In this document: positions 26,598 through 35,069 of the stretch, piece after piece
Numbering within the stretch: the first letter of the stretch is position 1
Layout of the letters: every line of letters begins with the position of its first letter
Source: Aureibaculum sp. 2308TA14-22
GTDB taxonomy: Bacteria > Bacteroidota > Bacteroidia > Flavobacteriales > Flavobacteriaceae
Reading direction: 5' to 3'
Length of the DNA stretch: 64,000 nt
Assembly (NCBI RefSeq): GCF_040538665.1
Contig: NZ_JBEWXT010000001.1
Coordinates: 558,001 to 622,000 of the forward strand
The notes under the pieces: model-generated
Databases searched by the model: none
What the model saw: only the letters and a program-made list of their open reading frames with translations
What the model was told of the DNA's origin: nothing
Translations under genes and position numbers: made by a program

Positions 26598-26662
26598 AGG
26601 GGAGAAAGGAGAGAAGTGAAAAGTTAAGTATGAGCTTAACACTACAAGTAGCTTTTCTCCTT
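26598..26662 (+). ncRNA. Structured RNA element, copy 2
   Basis: A 65-nt unit with the same 25-nt left and 21-nt right segments as copy 1, 122 nt downstream in the same orientation. The outer 11-bp stem is unchanged. The inner stem is GTTAAG with CTTAAC around the loop TATGAG, a perfect 6-bp helix unrelated in sequence to copy 1. The left arm contains AGAAAGGAG, complementary to the anti-Shine-Dalgarno tail of 16S rRNA as generally known, and the outer stem would sequester it. T-rich sequence follows at about 26668-26695. Confidence 0.6.
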
Positions 26663-26735
26663 ACTATTTTATAAAAGTTCCGTTCTATTTTTTATCTCAA
26701 AGTTTTATTGTGTATTCTTTATTCAGAATATGCTG

Positions 26736-27317
26736 TTAACCATGTACCTTGGCTATTTTACCCCCTTTTTTCATCAACTTAGCTTCATAAGCCAATAAAT
26801 CATTCCATTTTTTATTTACGATTTCTTTATCCTGATATTTTCGAGCAAAACCTAAGAATAGTGTATAATGATTGGCTTCAGAAATCATTAAATCTTTATA
26901 AAAATTAGATAGTTCTTTGTCTTCTAAGTTTTCTGAAAACACCTTAAAACGTTCGCAACTCCTTGCTTCTATAAGTGCGGCAACCATCAAACGTTGAATT
27001 AATGCTTCAGTTCTATCTTTAGTTTTTACAAAATAAGATTGTAAGTCTTTAGCATAATCATTTCGTTGTGCCCTGCCTAATACCATTCCTCTGGCTTTCA
27101 TTAGGTCATGCACCATTTTAAAATGTTGCATTTCTTCAATGGCAATTTCGCTCATGGCAGATACCAACTCGGTTTCTTCAGAATAATTAATAATGATAGA
27201 AACCGCATTAGATGCCGCTTTTTGTTCTAAAAAAGCATGATCTGTTAATATTTGCTGTAAATCATTTTTAGCAATTTCTGCCCAGGAAGTTTCTGTTTCA
27301 AATTTGAGTCCTAACAT
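26736..27317 (-). CDS. miaE: tRNA-(ms2io6A37) hydroxylase
   Basis: A 193-residue di-iron hydroxylase of the MiaE family, which hydroxylates the isopentenyl group of ms2i6A at tRNA position 37. Ferritin-like helices carry the metal ligands: IEEMQHFKMVHDLM, LIEARSCERFKVFS and ISEANHYTLFLGFA give the repeated ExxH pattern. The N-terminus has MLGLKFETETSWAEIAKNDL. Its stop-to-start distance to the upstream dnaX is 5 nt, so the two are co-transcribed. Together with mnmE this stretch of the chromosome carries two wobble/anticodon-loop tRNA modification genes. Confidence 0.93.
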   Translation of the reverse strand: MLGLKFETETSWAEIAKNDLQQILTDHAFLEQKAASNAVSIIINYSEETELVSAMSEIAIEEMQHFKMVHDLMKARGMVLGRAQRNDYAKDLQSYFVKTKDRTEALIQRLMVAALIEARSCERFKVFSENLEDKELSNFYKDLMISEANHYTLFLGFARKYQDKEIVNKKWNDLLAYEAKLMKKGGKIAKVHG

Positions 27318-27322
27318 AATAA

Positions 27323-29050
27323 TTATAAATCCAATTTAAATTTACTTTTCAGTTTGGCTAAGGCCTTATTTTTTTCGAGCAATTTATTGTATTTTTCTTG
27401 AGGTGTGTAAGCGTATTTTTTTTGGTTTTCTTCGTTTACACTAACTTTTAAGTCTATACTGTAATTATTTAATTTTTCACGAAAGTGCCGTAACAATTTT
27501 GGTTTGGCTTTTAATAATTCTGATTTCATCATACCACTTGGCATGGTAAGGTGGACTATATTGTCTTGAACTTTTGGAGTATCTGCATTCAATATTGCTA
27601 CCAGATTTCGCACACCTTTTTTTTCTAATTTCTGAATATATTTTTGCCAGATTTCTAAAAATTGAGCTTCTGTAAATTTATCTGAAGGTTTGTTTGTAAG
27701 ATCCTCTACATCCTCAACGGATTTAGAATTTTCTTTCTTTTTATGTATACTACTAAGAGATAAAGCCGAAGAACGCCTTGTTTTTGTTCCAGTTAAAATT
27801 GGTTTTTCAGATGGTTTTTTATCTACTTTGTCCTTTTGTGGGATTTTTTTATACTCTTCAGGAGGGTCTTGAACAGTAGTTAGAGCTATTTTTTTACCAA
27901 TCTTTTTTGCATTGTTGTTTTGTTGTGTACTTATAAAATGTATTGCGGGAATTATGTAGTTTTTACGCTTTTTTTTTTCGTCGGTGTTCGAAAAAGTAAT
28001 GGATGCCAATTGCATCAAAGCTAATTCAACTAGTAGACGTTGGTTTTTGCTACTTTTATATTTCAAGTCACAATCATTGGCTAAGTCTATCCCTTTTAGC
28101 AAAAAGGTGACTTCACATTTTTTGCTCTGTTCATCATATTGTTTTTTGGTGGCTTCACCAACTTCCAATAGTGGAATAGTCGCACTATCCTTAGCAACTA
28201 ATAAATCCCTAAAATGTGATGCTAATCCTGCAATAAAATGATGACCTTCAAAACCTTGAGCTAAAATTTTATTAAATTTAACAAGCACTTGTGGAATGTT
28301 ATTTTCGAGAATTAGATCTGTCATTTTAAAGTAAGAATCATAATCTAATACATTCAAATTTTCCGAAACAGCTTGTCTGGTTATTTTATCATTAGAAAAG
28401 CTAACTACTCTATCAAAAATGGAAAGAGCATCACGCAATGCACCATCGGCTTTTTGAGCAATGATGTGCAACGCATCATCATCAGCTTTGATTTTTTCTT
28501 CCTTAGAAATTTTATGTAAATACTCTTTAATGTCAATTACTCCAATACGTTTAAAATCAAATATTTGACACCGAGAAAGAATAGTTGGAATAATCTTATG
28601 TTTTTCAGTAGTCGCTAAAATAAAAATAGCATGTGCTGGAGGCTCTTCCAAAGTTTTTAAAAAAGCATTAAATGCCGCTTGAGAGAGCATATGTACCTCA
28701 TCGATTATATACACTTTGTACTTTCCGGTTTGAGGGGGAATACGAACTTGGTCCGTTAAATTTCGAATATCATCAACTGAATTGTTAGAAGCAGCATCTA
28801 ACTCAAAAATATTAAAAGCATAATCTTCATTTGGATCTATAGTTTCAGCATCTGCTTGATTAATTCTTTTAGCTAAAATTCTAGCACATGTTGTCTTACC
28901 CACACCACGAGGTCCAGTAAATAATAAAGCTTGTGCTAAATGGTTATTTTTTATAGCATTTTCTAACGTGTTTGTTATGGCTTTTTGCCCAACAACATCA
29001 TCAAAAACCTGAGGTCTGTATTTACGTGCCGATACTATAAAATGTTCCAT
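27323..29050 (-). CDS. dnaX: DNA polymerase III subunit gamma/tau
   Basis: A 575-residue clamp-loader ATPase. Walker A is GPRGVGKTTCARILAKRI near 44-61, Walker B and the DEVH box are VYIIDEVHMLSQAAFNAFLK, and sensor 2 lies in the GALRDALSIFDRV segment. The four-cysteine zinc module that normally follows Walker A is replaced by a short stretch without cysteines (NQADAETIDPNEDYAFN). A basic, low-complexity linker (about 370-460) leads to the C-terminal tau-like domain. I see no obvious slippery-heptamer frameshift signal, so only the full-length product is called. The gene precedes miaE by 5 nt. Confidence 0.96.
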   Translation of the reverse strand: MEHFIVSARKYRPQVFDDVVGQKAITNTLENAIKNNHLAQALLFTGPRGVGKTTCARILAKRINQADAETIDPNEDYAFNIFELDAASNNSVDDIRNLTDQVRIPPQTGKYKVYIIDEVHMLSQAAFNAFLKTLEEPPAHAIFILATTEKHKIIPTILSRCQIFDFKRIGVIDIKEYLHKISKEEKIKADDDALHIIAQKADGALRDALSIFDRVVSFSNDKITRQAVSENLNVLDYDSYFKMTDLILENNIPQVLVKFNKILAQGFEGHHFIAGLASHFRDLLVAKDSATIPLLEVGEATKKQYDEQSKKCEVTFLLKGIDLANDCDLKYKSSKNQRLLVELALMQLASITFSNTDEKKKRKNYIIPAIHFISTQQNNNAKKIGKKIALTTVQDPPEEYKKIPQKDKVDKKPSEKPILTGTKTRRSSALSLSSIHKKKENSKSVEDVEDLTNKPSDKFTEAQFLEIWQKYIQKLEKKGVRNLVAILNADTPKVQDNIVHLTMPSGMMKSELLKAKPKLLRHFREKLNNYSIDLKVSVNEENQKKYAYTPQEKYNKLLEKNKALAKLKSKFKLDL

Positions 29051-29087
29051 TAACTCTTGAAGATAATTTTGGACTGCAATTTATACA

Positions 29088-30860
29088 TTAACTATAAATT
29101 TTTGCATATAAATCTTTATATATTTCTTTGATAACGGATCGTTTCATTTTCATGGTAGGTGTTAAGTGTCCATCATCTATGCTCCAAACATCTGGAGTGA
29201 GTTCAAAACGTTTTATTTGTTCCCATTGACCAAAGCCCTTATTGCATTTATCCACTTCTTTTTGAATTCGTTTTAATACCCTATCATTCAATATAATTTC
29301 TTCATTATTACTACCAATAGCAGCGTCCTTTCTTTTTGCCCATTCATGAATAAATTCAAAATTAGGCTGAATCAATGCAGCTGGCATTTTTTCCCCTTCA
29401 CCTATTACCATAACTTGCTCAATAAATTGTGATTCTTTCAACTTATTCTCTAATAATGTCGGTATAACATATTTACCTCCAGAGGTCTTGAACATTTCTT
29501 TTTTACGGCCTGTTATTTTTAAGAAACCGTCTTGGTCTATTTCACCTTTATCGCCCGTATGGAAATAATCTCCCGTCATTACGCTAGCTGTTTTTTCAGC
29601 ATCTTTGTAATAACCCATCATTACATTAGGACCTTTGATTAAAATTTCACCATCATCAGCAATTTTCACTTCAACGTTTCTAATGGGTTTACCTACTGTA
29701 CCAATTTTGAACATAGTATCTTTATACATATTTACGGATACCACTGGTGAAGTTTCCGTTAGGCCATAACCTTCCATGACATACATACCCGCTGCACAAA
29801 ATATTCTGGCTAATTTTGGGTTTAATGCAGCACTACCAGAAACCATAGTGTCTAAATTTCCACCTAGGGCCTCTTGCCATTTACTAAAAATTAATTTTCG
29901 TGCAATTTTCAATTTAAATTCATACCACCACCCATTTGCTTCATAAGGTTCATATTTTTCGCCCAACTCTACTGCCCAGTAGAACAAACTTTTTTTAATT
30001 CCCGATAGCTCTCCACCTTTAGCATAAATTTTATCAAACAATTTCTCTAAAAGTCGTGGCACAACGCTCATTAAGTGAGGCTGTACTTCTTTGATATTAT
30101 CTCCAATTTTATCTAAACCTTCTGCAAAATAGACAGAACATCCGTTGTATTGATATAAGTAAATAAGTAATCTTTCAAAAATATGACATATTGGTAAAAA
30201 ACTCAATACTTTGGTCTGACCATCAATTAGCGGTAATCTTGGCTCGCTATCTAATGCATTACTCACTATGTTTTTATGAGATAGCATAACACCTTTTGGC
30301 TTACCGGTTGTGCCAGAAGTATAAATAATTGTTGCCAAATCAGTTTCTAAAACTTCACTTTTTCGTTTATCAAGTTCTGGTTGATTATCTTCGTCTTTCC
30401 CCAATTCAAACAATTCGGAATAATGTTTACACCCTTCAATATGGTCGTAACAATAAACTTCTTTTAATTTTGTGTTAGCTTTTATTTTATTGACTTTTTC
30501 TAAGACTTCACTATCAGAAACAAAACAATAAATGGATTCACTATGGTTTAACACATATTCATAATCTTCAGCACAAATTGTTGGGTAAATTGGAATACTC
30601 TGAGCTCCAGTTTGTAAAATACCAATATCTGTAATATTCCATTCTGTCCTATTTGTTGAAGAGATTACAGCAATTTTATCATTCTTTTTAACCCCCATTT
30701 TTAGCAAAGCTCTACTTACCGCATTTGCTTTGTCTAAATACTCTTTAGTAGAGGTTTTCACCCATTTCCCATCATATTTAGTGACTAAAGCAGCATCTAA
30801 ATTGTATTTTTCCAATTGATAGTATGGAAAATCAAATAATCTTGTTATTTCTATGGGCAT
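29088..30860 (-). CDS. Long-chain fatty-acid-CoA ligase (AMP-forming)
   Basis: A 590-residue ANL-superfamily enzyme that activates long-chain fatty acids to acyl-CoA via acyl-AMP. The start is taken at 30860 (MPIEITRLFDFPYYQLEKYN), since the upstream extension in frame lacks family similarity. Motifs are the P-loop TIIYTSGTTGKPKGVMLSHK near 190, the adenine motif EGYGLTETSPVVSVN near 385, GDYFHTGDKGEIDQDGFL near 455 and the C-terminal hinge GRKKEMFKTSGGKYV. The order and length fit the FadD15/long-chain group of bacteria. It is 37 nt downstream of no other gene on its strand and is divergent from pheT, so likely monocistronic. Confidence 0.92.
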   Translation of the reverse strand: MPIEITRLFDFPYYQLEKYNLDAALVTKYDGKWVKTSTKEYLDKANAVSRALLKMGVKKNDKIAVISSTNRTEWNITDIGILQTGAQSIPIYPTICAEDYEYVLNHSESIYCFVSDSEVLEKVNKIKANTKLKEVYCYDHIEGCKHYSELFELGKDEDNQPELDKRKSEVLETDLATIIYTSGTTGKPKGVMLSHKNIVSNALDSEPRLPLIDGQTKVLSFLPICHIFERLLIYLYQYNGCSVYFAEGLDKIGDNIKEVQPHLMSVVPRLLEKLFDKIYAKGGELSGIKKSLFYWAVELGEKYEPYEANGWWYEFKLKIARKLIFSKWQEALGGNLDTMVSGSAALNPKLARIFCAAGMYVMEGYGLTETSPVVSVNMYKDTMFKIGTVGKPIRNVEVKIADDGEILIKGPNVMMGYYKDAEKTASVMTGDYFHTGDKGEIDQDGFLKITGRKKEMFKTSGGKYVIPTLLENKLKESQFIEQVMVIGEGEKMPAALIQPNFEFIHEWAKRKDAAIGSNNEEIILNDRVLKRIQKEVDKCNKGFGQWEQIKRFELTPDVWSIDDGHLTPTMKMKRSVIKEIYKDLYAKIYS

Positions 30861-30955
30861 ATTTTTGTAATTTGGGTATTGCAAAATATAAAAATTAAAA
30901 CGAATAGACAAGTGAAATTTGTTGCCCCTACTACTTACTACTAAAATGGAATGAT

Positions 30956-30963
30956 TATCTTTG
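30956..30963 (+). promoter_or_regulatory. Candidate -7 promoter element of pheT
   Basis: TATCTTTG is a full match to TAnnTTTG, 22 nt before the pheT start codon. TTG trinucleotides upstream lie about 31 nt away rather than the usual 20, so only the -7 half is supported. Confidence 0.45.
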
Positions 30964-30985
30964 CAAATTATAAAAAAGTATTTAG

Positions 30986-33418
30986 ATGAAGATTTCCTAC
31001 AGTTGGTTACAACAATTTTTAAAGATTGATTTAAAGGCTGAAAAAGTTGGTGAACTATTAACCGATTTAGGCCTAGAAGTAGAAGGTATAGAAAAAGTAG
31101 AATCGGTAAAAGGAAGTCTAGAAGGAATAATAGTGGGAGAAGTGTTGACCTGCGAAAAACACCCTAATGCTGATCGATTAAAAATAACTACTGTCAATCT
31201 AGGAAATGGCGAACCTTTACAAATTGTCTGCGGGGCACCGAATGTAGCAGCAGGGCAAAAAGTGCCTGTAGCTACTGTGGGTACAACATTATATGATAAG
31301 GAAGGTAATGGTTTTAAAATAAAAAAAGGAAATATAAGAGGAGAAGCCAGTCATGGAATGATTTGTGCCGAAGACGAATTGGGTCTCGGTGAGAGTCATG
31401 AAGGAATTTTGGTTTTCGATAAAAAAACCAAAGTCGGTATACTAGCTGCAGAACTTTTTGAAATTTCTACAGATTATGTTTTTGAAATCGGATTAACGCC
31501 TAATCGCTCTGATGCGATGAGTCATTATGGCGTAGCTCGTGATTTGAAAGCGGGTTTGCTACAGCAAAAAATAAATAAGGAATTAATAACACCTTCAGTA
31601 AGTAGTTTTCACGTTGATGTCCGTTCTTTAAAAATTCAAGTTGAAGTAGCAAACAAAAAACAAGTACCACGTTATGCTGGTGTTACCATTTCTGGAATTA
31701 AAGTAGAAGATTCACCTAAATGGATGCAAGATAAATTGAAAGCCATTGGCGTGAATCCTATTAATAATATTGTTGACATTACCAATTATGTATTACACGA
31801 ATTGGGCCAACCGTTGCATGCTTTTGATGCGGCTAAAATAAACAACAATAAAATCATTGTTAAAAATTTACCAAAAGATACCGAGTTTGTATCCTTAGAT
31901 GGCGAAACCCGTAAGTTGCATAAGGATGATATTATGATTTGTGATGGCGATTCCAATCCTTTATGTATTGGAGGTGTTTATGGTGGATTGGATTCTGGTG
32001 TAACCGAAAAAACTACGGCTATATTTTTAGAGAGTGCCTATTTTGATCCAGTTTCTATTCGTAAAACTGCTAAAAGATTTGGGTTGAATACCGACGCTTC
32101 GTTCCGTTTTGAAAGAGGTATTGATCCGAATATTACCGATTATGCATTAAAAAGAGCTGCTTTGTTGATTGAAGAAATAGCAGGAGGTAAAATTTCTTCT
32201 GATTTAATTGACATTTATCCGAAAAAAATAGAAAACCATCAAGTGCGTTTTTCTTTTAGTAAGGCTGAGAAATTGATTGGTGAAAAACTAAAGCCAGATA
32301 CTATAAAGAACATTCTGGCTTCGTTAGATATAAAAATTAATAATCAAACAGATTCAGGATTAGGATTGACCATTCCTGCATATAGAACAGATGTTACCAG
32401 AGAGGCTGATATTATAGAAGAAATTCTAAGAGTTTATGGTTATAATAATATTAAAACTTCGCCAAAGTTAAATACTTCAATTTCATATGCTCCAAAACCA
32501 GATGCCAACAAATTACAGAATTTAGTATCTAATCAATTGGCTAGCCAAGGATTTTATGAAATGATGGCAAATTCATTGACAAACCCTGATTATATTGAAT
32601 ATTCAGAGCAAGTCAATGCTAAGCACAACGTGGTGATGTTGAACCCTTTGAGTTCAGATTTGTCAGTTATGAGACAAACGTTACTTTATAGTGGTTTAGA
32701 AGCTGTGGCATATAATATTAACAGAAAGAATAGTGATATCAAATTGTTTGAATTCGGTAACACTTACCATAAATTTGATGGCAACTACGAAGAGCAAAAG
32801 CATTTTTCTTTGTTGATTTCAGGAAATAGAAATGACAATAATTGGTTACTAAAAACAAAAAAATCTGACTTCTTTTTTGGAATGGGTGTTGTTCAAAGTA
32901 TTTTGGAACGCGTTGGTATTAACTCGTATAAATCTCGACCAATTGAAAATGATTTCTTTTCAGAAGGAGTTTCATTGCAGGTTGGTAAACATACCATTGT
33001 TGAGTTTGGAGTTGTAAAAGCCAACATTGCCAAAAAGTTCGGTATTAAACAAGAAGTGCTTTATGCCGATTTTAATTGGGATGCCATGCTTGGTTTTATC
33101 AAGAATAAAACCATAAAGGTTTCCGACTTGACAAAATTTCCATCCGTTAAACGAGATTTTTCGTTGCTGTTGGATAAGCAAGTTTCTTTTGATGAAATTT
33201 ATAAATTGGCTTTTCAAACGGATAGACAACTATTAAAATCCGTTGATTTATTTGATGTTTATGAAGGCGATAAATTGCCCGAAGGGAAAAAATCGTATGC
33301 CGTAAGTTTTATGTTGCAAGATGATAAGCAAACGCTGACCGACAAACAGATCGATGCCGTAATGGATAAGTTGCAGCAAACGTTTGAAACCAAATTAAAA
33401 GCTGAATTAAGAGCTTAA
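30986..33418 (+). CDS. pheT: Phenylalanyl-tRNA synthetase beta subunit
   Basis: An 810-residue PheT, the usual bacterial length. In order: N-terminal B1 segment (MKISYSWLQQFLKIDLKAEK), OB-fold tRNA-binding domain at about 42-150 (CEKHPNADRLKITTVNLGNG, QIVCGAPNVAAGQKVPVATV), B3/B4 editing domain at about 210-390 (NNIVDITNYVLHELGQPLHA, RFGLNTDASFRFERGIDPN), B5 domain, catalytic-like core, and the C-terminal ferredoxin-fold anticodon-binding domain (KFPSVKRDFSLLLDKQVSFD). It pairs with PheS, which is encoded elsewhere, to charge tRNA-Phe. pyrD follows 3 nt later. Confidence 0.97.
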   Translation: MKISYSWLQQFLKIDLKAEKVGELLTDLGLEVEGIEKVESVKGSLEGIIVGEVLTCEKHPNADRLKITTVNLGNGEPLQIVCGAPNVAAGQKVPVATVGTTLYDKEGNGFKIKKGNIRGEASHGMICAEDELGLGESHEGILVFDKKTKVGILAAELFEISTDYVFEIGLTPNRSDAMSHYGVARDLKAGLLQQKINKELITPSVSSFHVDVRSLKIQVEVANKKQVPRYAGVTISGIKVEDSPKWMQDKLKAIGVNPINNIVDITNYVLHELGQPLHAFDAAKINNNKIIVKNLPKDTEFVSLDGETRKLHKDDIMICDGDSNPLCIGGVYGGLDSGVTEKTTAIFLESAYFDPVSIRKTAKRFGLNTDASFRFERGIDPNITDYALKRAALLIEEIAGGKISSDLIDIYPKKIENHQVRFSFSKAEKLIGEKLKPDTIKNILASLDIKINNQTDSGLGLTIPAYRTDVTREADIIEEILRVYGYNNIKTSPKLNTSISYAPKPDANKLQNLVSNQLASQGFYEMMANSLTNPDYIEYSEQVNAKHNVVMLNPLSSDLSVMRQTLLYSGLEAVAYNINRKNSDIKLFEFGNTYHKFDGNYEEQKHFSLLISGNRNDNNWLLKTKKSDFFFGMGVVQSILERVGINSYKSRPIENDFFSEGVSLQVGKHTIVEFGVVKANIAKKFGIKQEVLYADFNWDAMLGFIKNKTIKVSDLTKFPSVKRDFSLLLDKQVSFDEIYKLAFQTDRQLLKSVDLFDVYEGDKLPEGKKSYAVSFMLQDDKQTLTDKQIDAVMDKLQQTFETKLKAELRA

Positions 33419-33421
33419 GCA

Positions 33422-34438
33422 ATGTACAAACTTATCAGAAAATTACTTTTTTTATTTGACCCTGAAAAAGTCCATCATTTTACGTTTTCTTGGATAAAAT
33501 TTACATTTAAACTTCCTTTTGTAAGGTCTGTAGTTAAAAGCAATTTCAAAGTAGAAGACCCAAAGTTAGAACGCAAATTATTTGGGCTTACTTTTAAAAA
33601 TCCTGTGGGCTTGGCTGCGGGAATGGATAAAAATGCCTTATTGTTTGACGAATTTTCTTATTACGGATTCGGTTTTATAGAAATAGGTACCGTTACTCCA
33701 AAACCTCAGGACGGTAACCCCAAAAAACGATTATTTCGACTGAAAGAAGATGGAGGTATCATAAACAGAATGGGGTTTAACAACGAGGGCGTTGATGCCG
33801 CTGTAAAACGATTACAACATAAAAAAACGGACATCATTATTGGTGGAAACATTGGCAAAAACAAAGCAACGCCCAATGAAAATGCCATTGACGATTATAT
33901 CATTTGTTTCAACAAATTATTTGACGTTGTAGATTATTTTGTTGTGAATGTGAGCTCACCCAACACCCCTAATTTAAGGGATCTGCAAGAAAAAGAACCA
34001 CTCACAAAATTACTGAACACATTACAGTCTGAGAACTTCAAAAAAGAGAAAAGAAAACCTATTTTACTTAAAATTGCCCCTGACTTAACAGACTCACAAT
34101 TGTTAGATATTATTGACATTGTAAAAACTACAAAAATTGATGGTGTTATTGCCACAAATACTACTATTTCTAGAGAGGGTTTACAGTCTGAAAATAAAGA
34201 AGAAGTTGGTGGGCTTAGCGGGAAACCATTAACCAATCGTTCTACAGAGGTTATTCGTTTTTTAGCAGAAAAATCAAAAAAAGCTTTTCCAATAATTGGA
34301 GTAGGGGGAATCCATTCCGCCAAAGGTGCTTTAGAAAAAATAGAAGCTGGTGCAGATTTGGTTCAAATTTATACTGGGTTTATTTATGAGGGGCCAAAGT
34401 TGGTGAAGAGGATAAATCAGGAGTTGGTGAAAGCATAA
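33422..34438 (+). CDS. pyrD: Quinone-dependent dihydroorotate dehydrogenase (class 2)
   Basis: A 338-residue class 2 DHODH that oxidises dihydroorotate to orotate in pyrimidine synthesis and passes electrons to membrane quinones. The N-terminal amphipathic extension ([20 protein letters not shown]) is the class 2 membrane-association segment. FMN and substrate motifs include [32 protein letters not shown], and [14 protein letters not shown], where Ser is the catalytic base of class 2 enzymes. The C-terminus has [20 protein letters not shown]. It starts 3 nt after pheT and is presumably co-transcribed, a pairing with no metabolic logic. Confidence 0.96.
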   Translation: MYKLIRKLLFLFDPEKVHHFTFSWIKFTFKLPFVRSVVKSNFKVEDPKLERKLFGLTFKNPVGLAAGMDKNALLFDEFSYYGFGFIEIGTVTPKPQDGNPKKRLFRLKEDGGIINRMGFNNEGVDAAVKRLQHKKTDIIIGGNIGKNKATPNENAIDDYIICFNKLFDVVDYFVVNVSSPNTPNLRDLQEKEPLTKLLNTLQSENFKKEKRKPILLKIAPDLTDSQLLDIIDIVKTTKIDGVIATNTTISREGLQSENKEEVGGLSGKPLTNRSTEVIRFLAEKSKKAFPIIGVGGIHSAKGALEKIEAGADLVQIYTGFIYEGPKLVKRINQELVKA

Positions 34439-34454
34439 TCTAAAAATTCACGAA

Positions 34455-34826
34455 TCACTTTTCAGATTTAAAATTGCTTTTGATTTCTTCAAGTACGTAT
34501 GGTAATTGGTCAAAAACCAGCTTGTTTTCAAATCTGATAACGGTATAATCTAAGGAATTTAGATATTCCGTCCGTTTGACATCGTATTCTTGAGCAGATG
34601 AGTTGTTATGTACTTCACCATCTAATTCAACAACCAACCTTTGCGAAGCACAGTAAAAATCGACAATATAATTTCCAATACTATGCTGTTTGGTAAAACG
34701 TTTACCATCCAATTGTTTGGATTTTAAATGTTCCCATAGAAATGCTTCAGCTGGAGTTAAATTTGATCTTAACTTTTTGCGATATACCTTTAATCCTACT
34801 TTTGTATGTACTCTTTTAGCTGCCAT
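34455..34826 (-). CDS. DUF559 endonuclease-like protein
   Basis: A 123-residue protein of the DUF559 family, which shares the Vsr/PD-(D/E)xK nuclease fold. Family motifs are KLRSNLTPAEAFLWEHLKSK near 17-36, KRFTKQHSIGNYIVDFYCAS near 43-62 and LVVELDGEVHNN near 65-76; the Asp in VDFYC and the Glu-Asp in ELDG are the putative metal ligands. The partner substrate is not known. It is convergent with pyrD and is followed upstream (on the coding strand's 5' side) by a 210-bp cluster of palindromes, an arrangement I note below. Confidence 0.85.
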   Translation of the reverse strand: MAAKRVHTKVGLKVYRKKLRSNLTPAEAFLWEHLKSKQLDGKRFTKQHSIGNYIVDFYCASQRLVVELDGEVHNNSSAQEYDVKRTEYLNSLDYTVIRFENKLVFDQLPYVLEEIKSNFKSEK

Positions 34827-34840
34827 CCCAGTTTTTTGCT

Positions 34841-35051
34841 CCCCTCTTCAGACGAAGAGGGGAATGAATTCACTCGTTTTAACGAATATAATGATTTAAT
34901 CGGAATTTGATTGAGTGAAGAAAGGGGAGTTTGAAAACCCTAAACCTTTGGAAACATTATCAAAAGTTTGAGAAAAATGATTGAGGCTTGGGTTTTCAAA
35001 CCCTCCGTCTTGACCTCTCGGTCGCGAAACCTCCCTTTGTCGAAAGGGAGG
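34841..35051. repeat. Nested palindromic (REP-like) cluster beside the DUF559 gene
   Basis: Three inverted repeats occur in about 210 bp. The outer left hairpin is CCCCTCTTC-agac-GAAGAGGGG (34841-34862). GTTTGAAAACCC at 34929-34940 pairs with GGGTTTTCAAAC at 34990-35001 across 49 nt. The right hairpin is CCTCCCTTT-gtcg-AAAGGGAGG (35030-35051). The composition is much more GC-rich than the surroundings. The cluster lies between the start of the DUF559 gene and the stop of purL and could also terminate transcription. Confidence 0.75.
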
Positions 35052-35069
35052 AGCCCTTCGAGGATGTTT

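Noticed and set aside
33934-34323. A 129-codon open frame opposite pyrD
   Set aside because: Shadow of the FMN-binding region; low-complexity Ser/Phe/Val content.
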